A program made the position numbers and the translations under genes. The notes beneath the pieces are model-generated. The model was not told the origin of the DNA and made no database searches. It was given only the letters and a program-made list of their open reading frames with translations. This document shows, in pieces, positions 51,801 through 61,016 of a DNA stretch of 64,000 bases. The number at the start of each line of letters is the position of its first letter. The stretch's first letter is position 1. Origin of the DNA: Domibacillus sp. PGB-M46 (GTDB lineage: Bacteria; Bacillota; Bacilli; Bacillales; Domibacillaceae); contig NZ_JAKGCR010000004.1 in NCBI RefSeq assembly GCF_022668875.1, forward strand, positions 248,001 through 312,000. The letters run 5' to 3'.

Positions 51801-51870
51801 GCGAGAGACTCCCTCTCTTGTGCTGTATCCCATAACACTGTGCAGTCAGAGCCCCTCTGGCTGTTTTTTT
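51801..51870 (+). ncRNA. Putative forespore small RNA, copy F
   Basis: The body contains GCGAGAGACTCCCTCTC (as copy E) and ends with CAGTCAGAG/CTCTGGCTG (51843-51863) and seven T. Confidence 0.5.
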
Positions 51871-52027
51871 ATGCAACAAATCCCCGCCGTTTCTTCGCTT
51901 CCTGTAACCAACCGGACGGCAGATCAGGATAACAGTTATTAATAATATTTTATTTGGTTAATCCTTGTTTAAGATAACGTTTATATTACTTCTTGTTTGG
52001 TCCCGTCAGGCAGAGGTCGTTCCTTTT

Positions 52028-52234
52028 TCACTTAATGTTTTTTGAAAAATGAAAAGCATCATCCTGTTCTGCCTTCTTTACATATGTCGGACGCTTTGAC
52101 CCAAACTTTTCAGCACAATAAGCTTGTACTTCCTCCGATGTCCATTGCTGCACAATCAATACTCCACGGTATACCACTAATTGTCCACTCCAATCCTCTA
52201 ACTGAACTATTTTCAACTGATTGTGTTGTTTCAT
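52028..52234 (-). CDS. Possible small protein (68 aa)
   Basis: The frame reads MKQHNQLKIVQLEDWSGQLV, then VQQWTSEEVQAYCAEKFGSK and ends HFSKNIK. The part AEKFGSKRPTYVKKAEQDDA recalls the decayed DUF3006-like piece at 42318. No ribosome-binding site is seen; it may be decaying. Confidence 0.35.
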   Translation of the reverse strand: MKQHNQLKIVQLEDWSGQLVVYRGVLIVQQWTSEEVQAYCAEKFGSKRPTYVKKAEQDDAFHFSKNIK

Positions 52235-52344
52235 TTAACTTTTTAAAATAAAGGAGCTGCTTGGAGTTTTTGCTTCACCCCTGTAATAATTTGATCCTCT
52301 GAACAATAGGATTAGGTTATTATAACGACTTGGAGGTGCATCAA

Positions 52345-52608
52345 ATGCTTAGTGAAAAATTTGAATTAGAAGCTCTGTATGATGTAAGAGAAAAACTACA
52401 CGAAATTCAGGAATGGTCCGTTGCTCAAACAAACGATAACCAAGAGCTTTACGATATAATTGATGGATTGTGCCGAGTTGCAAACATGTATAATGATGTT
52501 GTAATTCAAGCTGTCAGGGATAAGGGGATTTTCACAGCAAACCCACAAGACTATATTGAGAGCAAGCTGGGAGCGTCCTATGGCGCCTATAAATATAGAG
52601 AAGACTAA
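52345..52608 (+). CDS. Hypothetical acidic protein (87 aa)
   Basis: The protein starts MLSEKFELEALYDVREKLHE, continues SVAQTNDNQELYDIIDGLCR and ends ESKLGASYGAYKYRED. It is mostly helical and soluble. GGAGGTGCATCAA gives ATG 52345 as the start. A terminator lies 5 bases after the stop. Family unknown; phage or accessory small proteins often look like this. Confidence 0.6.
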   Translation: MLSEKFELEALYDVREKLHEIQEWSVAQTNDNQELYDIIDGLCRVANMYNDVVIQAVRDKGIFTANPQDYIESKLGASYGAYKYRED

Positions 52609-53015
52609 GCAAAAGCCCTTTTGCTAAGGGCTTCAGAGTCTAGACAAACCCTATTTTCGAAAAGAACTTCTGCGAAAATGGGGGTTTCGTCTTTTAGTGT
52701 TAGCTTATTTAGTTGACTTCCGACTAAAACAACACAAAATCTTGATCGCTCATTCAATAAAAAAAAGACTGTCGACTTTGTCGACAGCTTCGAGCCCTTT
52801 TGCTAAGGGCTTTTGTTTTTAATCCGCCCAAAAACTATTTATTGATTCATTCCGATAATTTAATGAATTTTGCACAATGTTAATTATGTTCTAATTAGTG
52901 CAGAATACCTTTAATTGAAGAGTTTGAGAAGTATGTAAATCGGTTTTTAAAATAATTTTGGTCCGGTTTTGGTCATTAGCTAAAATAAACTATAAAAATA
53001 GCTTTTGACCAAAAC
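52609..53015. other. Terminator cluster left of the island
   Basis: Three or more hairpins stand in a row: AAGCCCTT-ttgct-AAGGGCTT (52614-52634), CCCTATTTTCG...CGAAAATGGGG (52660-52689), CTGTCGAC-ttt-GTCGACAG (52769-52787) and a second AGCCCTT-ttgct-AAGGGCTTTTG (52793-52815). The AGCCCTT hairpin is a duplicate. No gene between them. Confidence 0.55.
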
Positions 53016-53107
53016 AAGAAAAACCCCTTGAAGCCATACGGCTCAAGGGGCTTGTCCATCTTAGTACATTTGCATGTACTGTTCGCGCTCCCAAGGGTGT
53101 ACTTGTG
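53016..53107. repeat. Attachment-site-like direct repeat 1 (glnA 3' end)
   Basis: 81 bases are identical to 62218-62298, then one mismatch and ten more matches. Read on the minus strand it encodes VHPWEREQYMQMY* followed by the terminator CCCCTTGA...TCAAGGGG. That is the C-terminus of a canonical Bacillus GlnA. In this copy two bases are missing just upstream (FRTQ is out of frame). Confidence 0.85.
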
Positions 53108-53395
53108 CGGAACAGATCTTTTACTGCTAATCAAGAAAACTTAAGCCTTTAAAACCTTGATACATAGCCATTTCTAAACAAACACTCCAAATAGATAATA
53201 ATTAAATAAAACCCCTTGATGGGCAAGTGATGAGCGATCAGATGGGCAAAATTTTATTATTTAATAATTAGATATTTACCTATAGGGATGGGATGCGTTT
53301 TGATATTAACTTAATATACTAGTAGTACTTGTCCCTATACTATAGCCTGACGATTTCACATCCTTTTGTGATTTTTTCATTAGTTCTGTAAAACA

Positions 53396-53425
53396 AAAAA
53401 GGAAGAACCGAAGCCCTTCCTTTTT
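53396..53425. terminator. Intrinsic terminator
   Basis: AAAAAGGAAG...CTTCCTTTTT, just past the stop of the LRR gene on the minus strand. Confidence 0.75.
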
Positions 53426-53430
53426 CGTCA

Positions 53431-55893
53431 TTAATTATTGCCCGTGACCTTAAACTGCATTTTTACAGGTTCTTTTAACTCTTTACCTGAAGCCGACTTT
53501 ACTGCTTTTTCAACATAAATAATATACGTTTCTCCTGCTTTATATCCTGCTTCAGGAGCCTGGACTTTAACTGACCTCTTATCAGCATTTAGGGAAACTT
53601 TTACTCCATCTACTAGTGTTGAATTGGTTTTCACATAGACGTTGCTGCTAGTGACTGTCTCAGCATCCAAATCGTTATTGAACTTTACAGTGAAATCATA
53701 GTGTGGATCAACATTTATTTTGGTTTCTAATTGCTTATAGACAGTCTCTTTTTTTACTATCACAATCGTTGATTCACTTACATTGCCTGCTTTATCAGTT
53801 GCTGTTATAGCTAGCGTTGTTCCGGCTTCCTGTTTTGGAATACTAATATTAAATTTCCCATCAGTATCTGCAACAGCTGTGCCTACTACTGTTCCATTAA
53901 CATCAACCATTATTCTTGAGCCTGCTTCTGCTATACCTGTTATCTCTTTGCTCGTTTCTCCTACGCTACTCACCTTTGGAGCTTCTGGTGGCAATTCATC
54001 TTGTTTAATAGCTTGAGACTCATAAATCATTCTAACGCCTTTTCCTTTTAATTCATTCACAATATTTAAGCCTAAAGAATTTTCTGCTATGTCAATATAG
54101 TTGTAAGTAACATCAAATTGCGGTACGTCAAACTTTCCTCTTTCAGCGATTGGCAAACCGTTTTCTAAATTTTCCAAGAGCGGCTTTATATCTGTTACAT
54201 GGTTGTAGCTAATATCCAGCCACATGAGAGTGGGTAAGTTGCTCAGTGGCGTTATATCTTCAATCCTGTTATGAGAAAGATCTGTCTGATGAATTTTCTT
54301 TAGATTGCTAATTTCTGAAATATCAGTGACATTACTGCCTTCTAAACTAAGCGACCACAAGTTTACTAATCCACGAAGAGGTACAAGGCTGTCTAATGGA
54401 TTGTAATCTAATCTAAGATAGGTTAGATTGGTCAGATTTTCTAAAGGTTTTATGTTATATAATTTATTATTTGATAATCCTAATTGCTTAAGTTTTTCCG
54501 CATGTTCTAAACCAGATAAGTCAGTAATTCCTTGATTATCTGCATATAGATTTTCTAGTTGCCACATATCGCCTAATGTTAGATGTTGCTCTGGAGTGAT
54601 ATTTAATTCTTTTTTGATTGCTTCTTCCAATTTTTTATCTGGAATAGTTACCTTTTCATCCCCCCCTTCCTTCAAAGGATTTCTATCTAAATCGAGATTT
54701 CTTAATTTTGTCAAGTTTTCCACTGGACTAACATCTATAATTTTATTTTGATATAAGTAAAGGTTCACTAAATTTATTAAATTTGTTACTGGACTAATAT
54801 CCTTGATTTGGTTTTTATTTAAATAAAGGGCCTCTAAATTCTTTAAATTTGTTACAGCGCTAATGTCTGTAATTTGATTTTGATTCAAAGAAAGATTAGT
54901 TAAGTTCGTAAGGTTTGTCACAGGACTAATATCTGTAATTTGATTTTTATCTAAAGAAAGATATGTTAGGCTTTTCATACTTGCTATTGGGCTGATATCT
55001 TTGATTTGGTTTCCGTTTAAAGAAAGATCCGATAAATTTGTAAAATTTTTAATAGGGCTAATATCTGTAATTTGATTATCGTCTAAAGAGAGATAGGTAA
55101 AATGTGTAAAATGTTCCAACGGACTAATATCTACAATTTGATTTTTCCACAAACTCAAGAATTTCAAATTCTCTAATCCAGCTATAGAGCTAATATTTAC
55201 AATTTGGTTTTCATATAAATAGAGATCTGTTAAATTCGTCAAATTAGTTATGGGGCTGATATCTGTAATTTGATTTTTAACCAAGCCAAGGCTTGTTAAG
55301 TTTGACAAATTAGCTACAGGGCTAATATCTGTAATTTGATTATCACTTAGATATAAAGTTTTTAAATTCATCAAACTACTTATTGGAGTAATGTTTGAAA
55401 TTTGGTTTTCATCTAAAGAGAGAAACATTAAATTTTTTAAATTTGATAATGAACTAATATCCGTAATTTGATTTGAATATAAAATAAGTGTAGTTAAACT
55501 ATTCAATTTTTCCAATGGGCTAATATCAATAATTTTATTTTCTCTTAGATCTAATTTTTCTAGATTAATGGCATTCTCTATACCCTCTAAATTAGTTATC
55601 CCTTTTCCTTCTCCATTTAATTGGGTTAAGGTAATCATATCCTCTTTCAAAATGTTTCCTGTTGGTTTATTAAGTTCTTCGCGTATCACCTTTTCTAAAT
55701 TATAGTCTGGGATGTTTACTATTTGTTGGTCTGATCCTCCTTCTAAATCTTCTTGATTAGGATTTAACTCAATGTTTTTTATTATTGATAGATATGTATC
55801 GTCGTTTAATATTGCTTTCGCTTCACCAATAATTAAAATATTAGAAAAACCAAGAATCCAACACAAATTAATTACTATAGACCTCTTTTTCAT
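53431..55893 (-). CDS. Internalin-like leucine-rich-repeat surface protein
   Basis: The 820-residue protein has a signal peptide (KRSIVINLCWILGFSNILII) and an LRR array (about 95-590) of roughly twenty 22-residue units of the internalin type (LxxLxxLxLxxNQITDISPV). The array is interrupted near residue 410 by a second cap (IPDKKLEEAIKKELNI). A bacterial Ig-like domain (VSSVGETSKEITGIAEAGSR) and a C-terminal SbsA-like Ig domain follow (FTVKFNNDLDAETVTSSNVY). There is no LPxTG, SLH or GW anchor, so it is released or held by partners. It likely binds a protein or glycan ligand. RBS AGGAGAGATAAAAA. Confidence 0.88.
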   Translation of the reverse strand: MKKRSIVINLCWILGFSNILIIGEAKAILNDDTYLSIIKNIELNPNQEDLEGGSDQQIVNIPDYNLEKVIREELNKPTGNILKEDMITLTQLNGEGKGITNLEGIENAINLEKLDLRENKIIDISPLEKLNSLTTLILYSNQITDISSLSNLKNLMFLSLDENQISNITPISSLMNLKTLYLSDNQITDISPVANLSNLTSLGLVKNQITDISPITNLTNLTDLYLYENQIVNISSIAGLENLKFLSLWKNQIVDISPLEHFTHFTYLSLDDNQITDISPIKNFTNLSDLSLNGNQIKDISPIASMKSLTYLSLDKNQITDISPVTNLTNLTNLSLNQNQITDISAVTNLKNLEALYLNKNQIKDISPVTNLINLVNLYLYQNKIIDVSPVENLTKLRNLDLDRNPLKEGGDEKVTIPDKKLEEAIKKELNITPEQHLTLGDMWQLENLYADNQGITDLSGLEHAEKLKQLGLSNNKLYNIKPLENLTNLTYLRLDYNPLDSLVPLRGLVNLWSLSLEGSNVTDISEISNLKKIHQTDLSHNRIEDITPLSNLPTLMWLDISYNHVTDIKPLLENLENGLPIAERGKFDVPQFDVTYNYIDIAENSLGLNIVNELKGKGVRMIYESQAIKQDELPPEAPKVSSVGETSKEITGIAEAGSRIMVDVNGTVVGTAVADTDGKFNISIPKQEAGTTLAITATDKAGNVSESTIVIVKKETVYKQLETKINVDPHYDFTVKFNNDLDAETVTSSNVYVKTNSTLVDGVKVSLNADKRSVKVQAPEAGYKAGETYIIYVEKAVKSASGKELKEPVKMQFKVTGNN

Positions 55894-56243
55894 TTTTTAT
55901 CTCTCCTTCTGTTTAAGAATCCCTTAGTTACTTTCTACATCTCTATACACTTTATACTTAAGACTATGTAGTATAGAGTTACTATCCATTCGAAGCGTAT
56001 GATAGAATTCCCATTAAGTTTCTCATTAACTCTATTTCTCTTTTTAAAGTCCATACTTAACACATAGATTTTTACTATATAGTTTATTTTTTTCTCTTGA
56101 AAGCACCATAAATCCTTCTGACAAATTCAGTGATTATTTTCATAGAAAGAAGTGTGAGGGAACAAAAAGAGTCATTATAATTTAAAGTTAGTGAAACAAA
56201 GTATTGCCGATAAAAAAAGAAGAAGCCCTAGCTCCTTCTGTTC
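55894..56243. other. AT-rich intergenic region
   Basis: Upstream region of the LRR gene; strongly AT-rich. No gene or hairpin recognised. Confidence 0.4.
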
Positions 56244-56684
56244 TCAGTTTAATAACTGTAGTATTCCTTGTGGCAACTGATTCGATTGTGCTAACATTGC
56301 TTGCCCAGATTGTATTAAGATATTCCGTTTTGTAAATTCCGTCATCTCTAACGCCATATCTGCATCTGAAATACGTGATTCAGAAGCTGTTGCATTTTCA
56401 CCTGAATTTATAACGTTGGTGTGTATGTGTTCTAGTGCATTTTCTTTTGCACCTAAATTTGCCCTTACATTGGACACTTTCATAATCGCTACATCCAAGG
56501 TTTCAATGGCTTTTTGGGCACTCTCCATCTCCGTTACTTTAACTTGGTCGATGCCTAATTTATGAATACGCATATCAAATAGTTCAACAGTAAATATGTC
56601 ACTTTCATCTGCCCCTATTTGTAGTTGCACAGGATACATATCGTCTAATTCCTCTGATCCTCCTGCATCATCCGAAATGCACAT
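56244..56684 (-). pseudogene. Flagellin C-terminal fragment
   Basis: The frame carries the flagellin D1/D0 C-terminal region: IETLDVAIMKVSNVRANLGA, KENALEHIHTNVINSGENAT, ESRISDADMALEMTEFTKRN, then QSNQLPQGILQLLN*. The N-terminal D0/D1 half and any start with a ribosome-binding site are missing. It cannot assemble into a filament as it stands. Confidence 0.75.
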
Positions 56685-56891
56685 CTCTATCGATTCTTCA
56701 CCATTTCCATATATTTCAGCTTTATTTATCCTTCTGTCAAAATACCATTATTAGTATCCGTGCCTTATATATCGCTTCCTCCATAAAAAACCTCAGTCTG
56801 TTTCTTTATTATCTAAAAGCAGGCAATCTTCTTATACAATTTAAAAGTAAGTGAATATCCAACTAAGGTAACTTTAAAAGGGGGATTTTTA

Positions 56892-57029
56892 ATGCATTTG
56901 GATCAAACGTTAAAGGATCTTTTAGAAAAAGCAAATTTATATGGACTGCTTGCAAAAAAGTATGAGTATCTAGATCCTGAAAAGCACATGTATTATGATC
57001 TAAAACACTTTCATTACGTCCTCGAGTAA
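56892..57029 (+). pseudogene. YGLLAKKYEY-family gene, truncated by a junction
   Basis: ATG 56892 after AAAGGGGGA starts MHLDQTLKDLLEKANLYGLL, then KYEYLDPEKHMYYDLKHFHY. At about 57017 the sequence changes to the antisense of an SLH gene, giving a stop at 57027. The 130 bases upstream match those before the 24532 gene. Confidence 0.7.
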
Positions 57030-57396
57030 CCGGCTCGTTAGGACGGAATGTTCCATCTGGAAAGCCACTAACAATGCCTCCCTCCACCGCTTGTGCAATA
57101 TATCCGGATGCAACACTTGACGGGCTTATATCATCAAATACCGTCGATCGCTTTGTGCCATCTACGTCAAAGGCACGTCCAATCATAATAGCTGCCTGTA
57201 CACGACTCACCTGCGCATCCGGCATGAACCGGCCATCCGGAAACCCAGAAACAATCCCTATATCTGATAAATAATCGATATCATCATGGAATCTGTAGCT
57301 TTGGGAAACATCCTTAAATGATGCTGCCTGAGCAAATGGTATAGCAATACCAAGTGTTAGAACAACGCTGGATAGTAAAGCTAATGGCATTTTCAT
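57018..57396 (-). pseudogene. SLH protein N-terminus, truncated
   Basis: The frame begins MKMPLALLSSVVLTLGIAIP and has one and a half SLH repeats (GFPDGRFMPDAQVSRVQAAI, GFPDGTFRPNEPVTRG). It is close to the first 125 residues of the SLH/MBL protein at 38183. At the VTRG codon the sequence joins the reversed YGLLAKKYEY gene; the rest of the protein is lost. Confidence 0.75.
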
Positions 57397-57478
57397 ATAT
57401 TTTCCTCCCTAGTTTACTAATTTAATTATATCTTTAATTTACTTTTCTCGTTGAAAGTATTTTCAATAAAACAAAAAA

Positions 57479-57507
57479 GAAACCGCCAAATAGTTTGGCG
57501 GTTTTGG
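57479..57507. terminator. Terminator
   Basis: AAACCGCCAAA-tag-TTTGGCGGTTT, the same hairpin as at 39970. Confidence 0.75.
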
Positions 57508-57521
57508 TTACTTCAATATTA

Positions 57522-60074
57522 TTATCCCCGTTTCTGTTGTGGAAATGAACTTAAAACATTGAAACTCTGATATTCATCAGAATAAAAGTAACCATTAAAA
57601 TTAAAAAACTTTACTTTAAATTCATCATTATCTGTTGTAACGTCAAAAATATAATACGTACGCTCATGATATTGCCCTGTATACCAATCGCGCTGAATCT
57701 CTGTTCCAGTAGAGGAGTACGCCACTTCTACTTCATTATAATTATAGTAAGAACCGTCGAGATAATAGTTCGTTAAGAATTCTTGTGCTTTTTTTGCCGA
57801 TACATTCAACGGCTTCACGTTAAACAGTTCAAAATCATAATCATCCAACAGCCACTTAGCATTCTCCTTTTTAAATGTATAGGTAACAAATCCCCCGGTG
57901 GTCATTTCATTAGTCAATTCCACTGTTTGCAACACTAATTTCTTAGAGCTTGATTCAAGTACTTGAAACGATAAATCCGTTGCCATTTCCCATGGAAACA
58001 TTCTCGAGTCGCATTCATAGCACATGTAATCTTCGTAATAAGATTCTAATGTCCCATATATATATTCATTTGTAGCCAGCTCCTTAAGATCATCTTCAAG
58101 AGTAGAAAAGTCATTCTGGCCATAATTATCATTGTTTTCCCAACCACTAATTAAAACTTCAGAGATATCTGAACCTATCGTTTCGACCATTTCTTTCATT
58201 TTATCTAAAGACGGTACTCCTGAAGATATTAACACTTTTACAGTTTTGGTCACTTCTGGATCACTGCCATTGTCATACTTGATAGTAATATTTGTTGCAT
58301 CCCCATCCATAACATTAGATTTAGCTATTACTTTTCCAAAATCATTCACTGTAACAATGTCCTTATTTTCCGATTCCAAGTCGAAACTGCTATCGGGCAG
58401 TTCAATTTCTTTCGCTTGTCCTGATTTATCAACTCCCTTTAAGGTTAATTGTTTTGCTTCTCCAGTTTTTAGTTCTATTGAGTCTACAAGGATATCCTTA
58501 AACCCACAGGTAGACTTATGGGTTAGAGGTTTGGATAATATCGGCACCTCTACATCCCAAAAACTATTATCCTCTGAACCAATTTGGGCGGTTGCTTCTA
58601 CATAAATTTCATCTTTTTGCCTGAAACAGACTTCATCAATAGACACTTGTCCTGAGATGTTTGTTTTATAACCTGCAGCAATATCAACACCAGCAAGTGT
58701 AAATTGAAGAACTTGTGCTTGTACGTTGACCCCTGCTCCCATTTTTCCTTCCATGATTCCAGTAAGTGAATTCATTTTCGCGGAAGCGTCCATTTTAGAG
58801 CGATTAAATCCTCTCCAATCATCCTCTACTTTTTTTATACCGACATTATAATAGGTAGTGTTGGTTACTTCGAAGTCCAGATACACTTGACCTTCGGCAG
58901 TAAACTTTATAAAAAATTGAATTTGAGCTCCTGCTATGCCGTACGCCTTGATTGGGATTGGAACCCCAAGAGGGATGGTAGCCTCCTCCTTTTGGCCTGA
59001 CAGTTCAAACTTCACATTCAAATTATTATCAATTCCACTTGTAAATTCCAACCGATTAACAGACAACCACTTTGAATCTAAATGTACTTCTGGGGTTAGA
59101 AGTTTAAGCTTGCCCCCAAGCGTTGCCGCTCCATGATCCTGCCCTTCGGGCAATAACTCGACTCCGCTGAATTCTATATAAGGATTCTCTCCCTCCATTC
59201 CAAACTTAATTGTTCCAACTGAATTTCCATCACTGTTAGCAATTTTGAAAGTACGTTTATTTCCTGTGCCACTCTGGCTAACAATATTCGGATAGACTTC
59301 AGGATCTAGGGTCATATCTTTTGCTTCAATAGGAATTACTTTTGAGATATCAATGTTTTCAATGACTTCTTCCATATTTGGTTCTATTGTTTTGATAACG
59401 GTATTAGTCCCATCAAAAACACAGCTAATAACTTCCTTAGACCATCCATAAGGATATGAACTTGTAGGAGGCAGAATAATGATATCTCCACCAGAAATAT
59501 TTTTTAATTCTTCTGGTGCACCTGCAAAGGTAAAGCTATTTTCTTCATATACAGGATTTAGCAGTACGTCTAAAATTTCTTTTGGCAAACTAATGATTCC
59601 CTGTTTTAATTCAACGGAATTATGACTATCTTCACGTGCGATAAATGCCTCTTCTTCTGAGATCTCGGTCCCTGTTGTGAAATTCTTTCTTACAGGTTTT
59701 TTTAATAGTTTCTTGCTTTTAGAGTAAACGTCTTCAGATATGTATAAAGAGTAAGATGTGTTTGGGAGATAGCCTTCTTCTGGAGGCTGGACAATGACTT
59801 GATTTCCTTCATTTAATAAGAGTAATGTCACATTAACTTTTTGTTGAGAGGGGTCAAGTACATAAATATTTTTACTCGTTAAAGAGGAAACATCCACATC
59901 GTCATTGAAAGTGATCGTCCATTCTTTATTAAGCGGTACATTTTGTTCACTATCAAAACCCTCCCAATTTGTTTCAGCGTTAACTTGGTTACTACTAAAG
60001 ACCGGATTACTAGCAATAAACATTAAAATTATCACAATAATGGTAAAAATCTTTCTAATATCAATAGATTTCAA
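57522..60074 (-). CDS. Large secreted Ig-like-domain protein
   Basis: The 850-residue protein has a signal peptide (FTIIVIILMFIASNPVFSSN) and a SbsA-type Ig domain (about 36-135: WTITFNDDVDVSSLTSKNIY). A large beta-rich middle region (about 140-520) of unknown fold follows, then a Big_2-like domain (about 535-615: TGEAKQLTLKGVDKSGQAKE). A C-terminal alpha/beta part is rich in Tyr (DYDFELFNVKPLNVSAKKAQ, then GQYHERTYYIFDV). No cell-wall anchor was seen. GGAGGAGAG precedes ATG 60074. It shares the SbsA-type Ig module with the LRR neighbour, hinting at a common surface role. Confidence 0.75.
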   Translation of the reverse strand: MKSIDIRKIFTIIVIILMFIASNPVFSSNQVNAETNWEGFDSEQNVPLNKEWTITFNDDVDVSSLTSKNIYVLDPSQQKVNVTLLLLNEGNQVIVQPPEEGYLPNTSYSLYISEDVYSKSKKLLKKPVRKNFTTGTEISEEEAFIAREDSHNSVELKQGIISLPKEILDVLLNPVYEENSFTFAGAPEELKNISGGDIIILPPTSSYPYGWSKEVISCVFDGTNTVIKTIEPNMEEVIENIDISKVIPIEAKDMTLDPEVYPNIVSQSGTGNKRTFKIANSDGNSVGTIKFGMEGENPYIEFSGVELLPEGQDHGAATLGGKLKLLTPEVHLDSKWLSVNRLEFTSGIDNNLNVKFELSGQKEEATIPLGVPIPIKAYGIAGAQIQFFIKFTAEGQVYLDFEVTNTTYYNVGIKKVEDDWRGFNRSKMDASAKMNSLTGIMEGKMGAGVNVQAQVLQFTLAGVDIAAGYKTNISGQVSIDEVCFRQKDEIYVEATAQIGSEDNSFWDVEVPILSKPLTHKSTCGFKDILVDSIELKTGEAKQLTLKGVDKSGQAKEIELPDSSFDLESENKDIVTVNDFGKVIAKSNVMDGDATNITIKYDNGSDPEVTKTVKVLISSGVPSLDKMKEMVETIGSDISEVLISGWENNDNYGQNDFSTLEDDLKELATNEYIYGTLESYYEDYMCYECDSRMFPWEMATDLSFQVLESSSKKLVLQTVELTNEMTTGGFVTYTFKKENAKWLLDDYDFELFNVKPLNVSAKKAQEFLTNYYLDGSYYNYNEVEVAYSSTGTEIQRDWYTGQYHERTYYIFDVTTDNDEFKVKFFNFNGYFYSDEYQSFNVLSSFPQQKRG

Positions 60075-60359
60075 ACAACTCTCCTCCTGTATTGTATCCT
60101 ACACTCCGCTAAGGGTAGTATAATTTTCCCTTATAACAAAAACAATTCTTTTTTAAGAAATATTTCCCTTAATTGCATGATTAACTATACATTATTTGTG
60201 AAATATATTGAATAAATAACATTAAAAGTAATTTATGTAATTATTTTCAATCACGAAATATTAACTAAATACAATTTTCTTTTATTTTGATTTACTTTAT
60301 TGTACACCTTTACCAAACATATATTCTTACGCATGTCAATTGGAAAAGAGGCGGTTACT
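60075..60359. other. Divergent intergenic region
   Basis: AT-rich; presumably holds promoters for the Ig-domain gene (minus) and the ImmA-like gene (plus). AAGAGGCGG at 60346-60354 serves the latter. Confidence 0.4.
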
Positions 60360-60830
60360 TTGGGCTACACAAAAACACATCTTGAAGAGTTTGTAGAGGC
60401 ATTATATATGAAAATTGGTGTCTCAAGACCAGCAGAATTAGATATTGAGTTAATTGCAGCACGGATAGGAATCATAGTAGAATACATACCCGGCCCTAGC
60501 AAAGGCGTAGAAGTAGGATCACGTTCAATTATCATGTTAAACAACTCTCTTCCTCCTACCTTGCAGTGGCAAGATTTTGCACATGAAATTGCGCATATTC
60601 TTCGCCACTCTGGAAATCAGTACATACTTCCTCATGATTTTAGGATGCTTCAGGAATAGCAGGCAAGCCACTTCGCTTTATATTTCTGTATACCTGGTTT
60701 TATGCTTCAGGATATTGATCTTCCTAATTCTAAGCAAGAAGCAATCTTAAAAGTCATGGATGTCTTTCATGTGACTCCTACTTTTGCAGCTGCTCGGCTT
60801 GATCAGTGGTTTAATCATATATTTTTTTAA
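60360..60830 (+). pseudogene. ImmA/IrrE-family metalloprotease, amber-interrupted
   Basis: TTG 60360 after AAGAGGCGG opens a 157-codon frame. The zinc motif DFAHEIAHILRHSGNQ is intact. At 60657-60659 a TAG stands where relatives have Trp (QEW.A), and the frame then continues QASHFALYFCIPGFML, then FHVTPTFAAARLDQWFNHIF to a TAA. ImmA proteases cleave the ImmR repressor of integrative elements. The stop removes the second half; no ImmR-like gene is present. Confidence 0.75.
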
Positions 60831-61016
60831 CCCTTAAAGAACATACATTCCGAATAAAAGTTTGTGAAATACTTTCATACATAAAGACGTAGATCCTTTT
60901 CACTTTTTGTATGATCTATTACTGTTTATGGATAGTTATCGGGACTGTTTGTATTTGTTTGTATATTGAATCATCCTCTAATACGTTAAATGATATAAAC
61001 AAAGGAGTGAACTACT

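Noticed and set aside
53431-55893. LPxTG sorting signal in the LRR protein
   Set aside because: The C-terminus ends in an Ig domain (KMQFKVTGNN) with no LPxTG, hydrophobic helix or basic tail.
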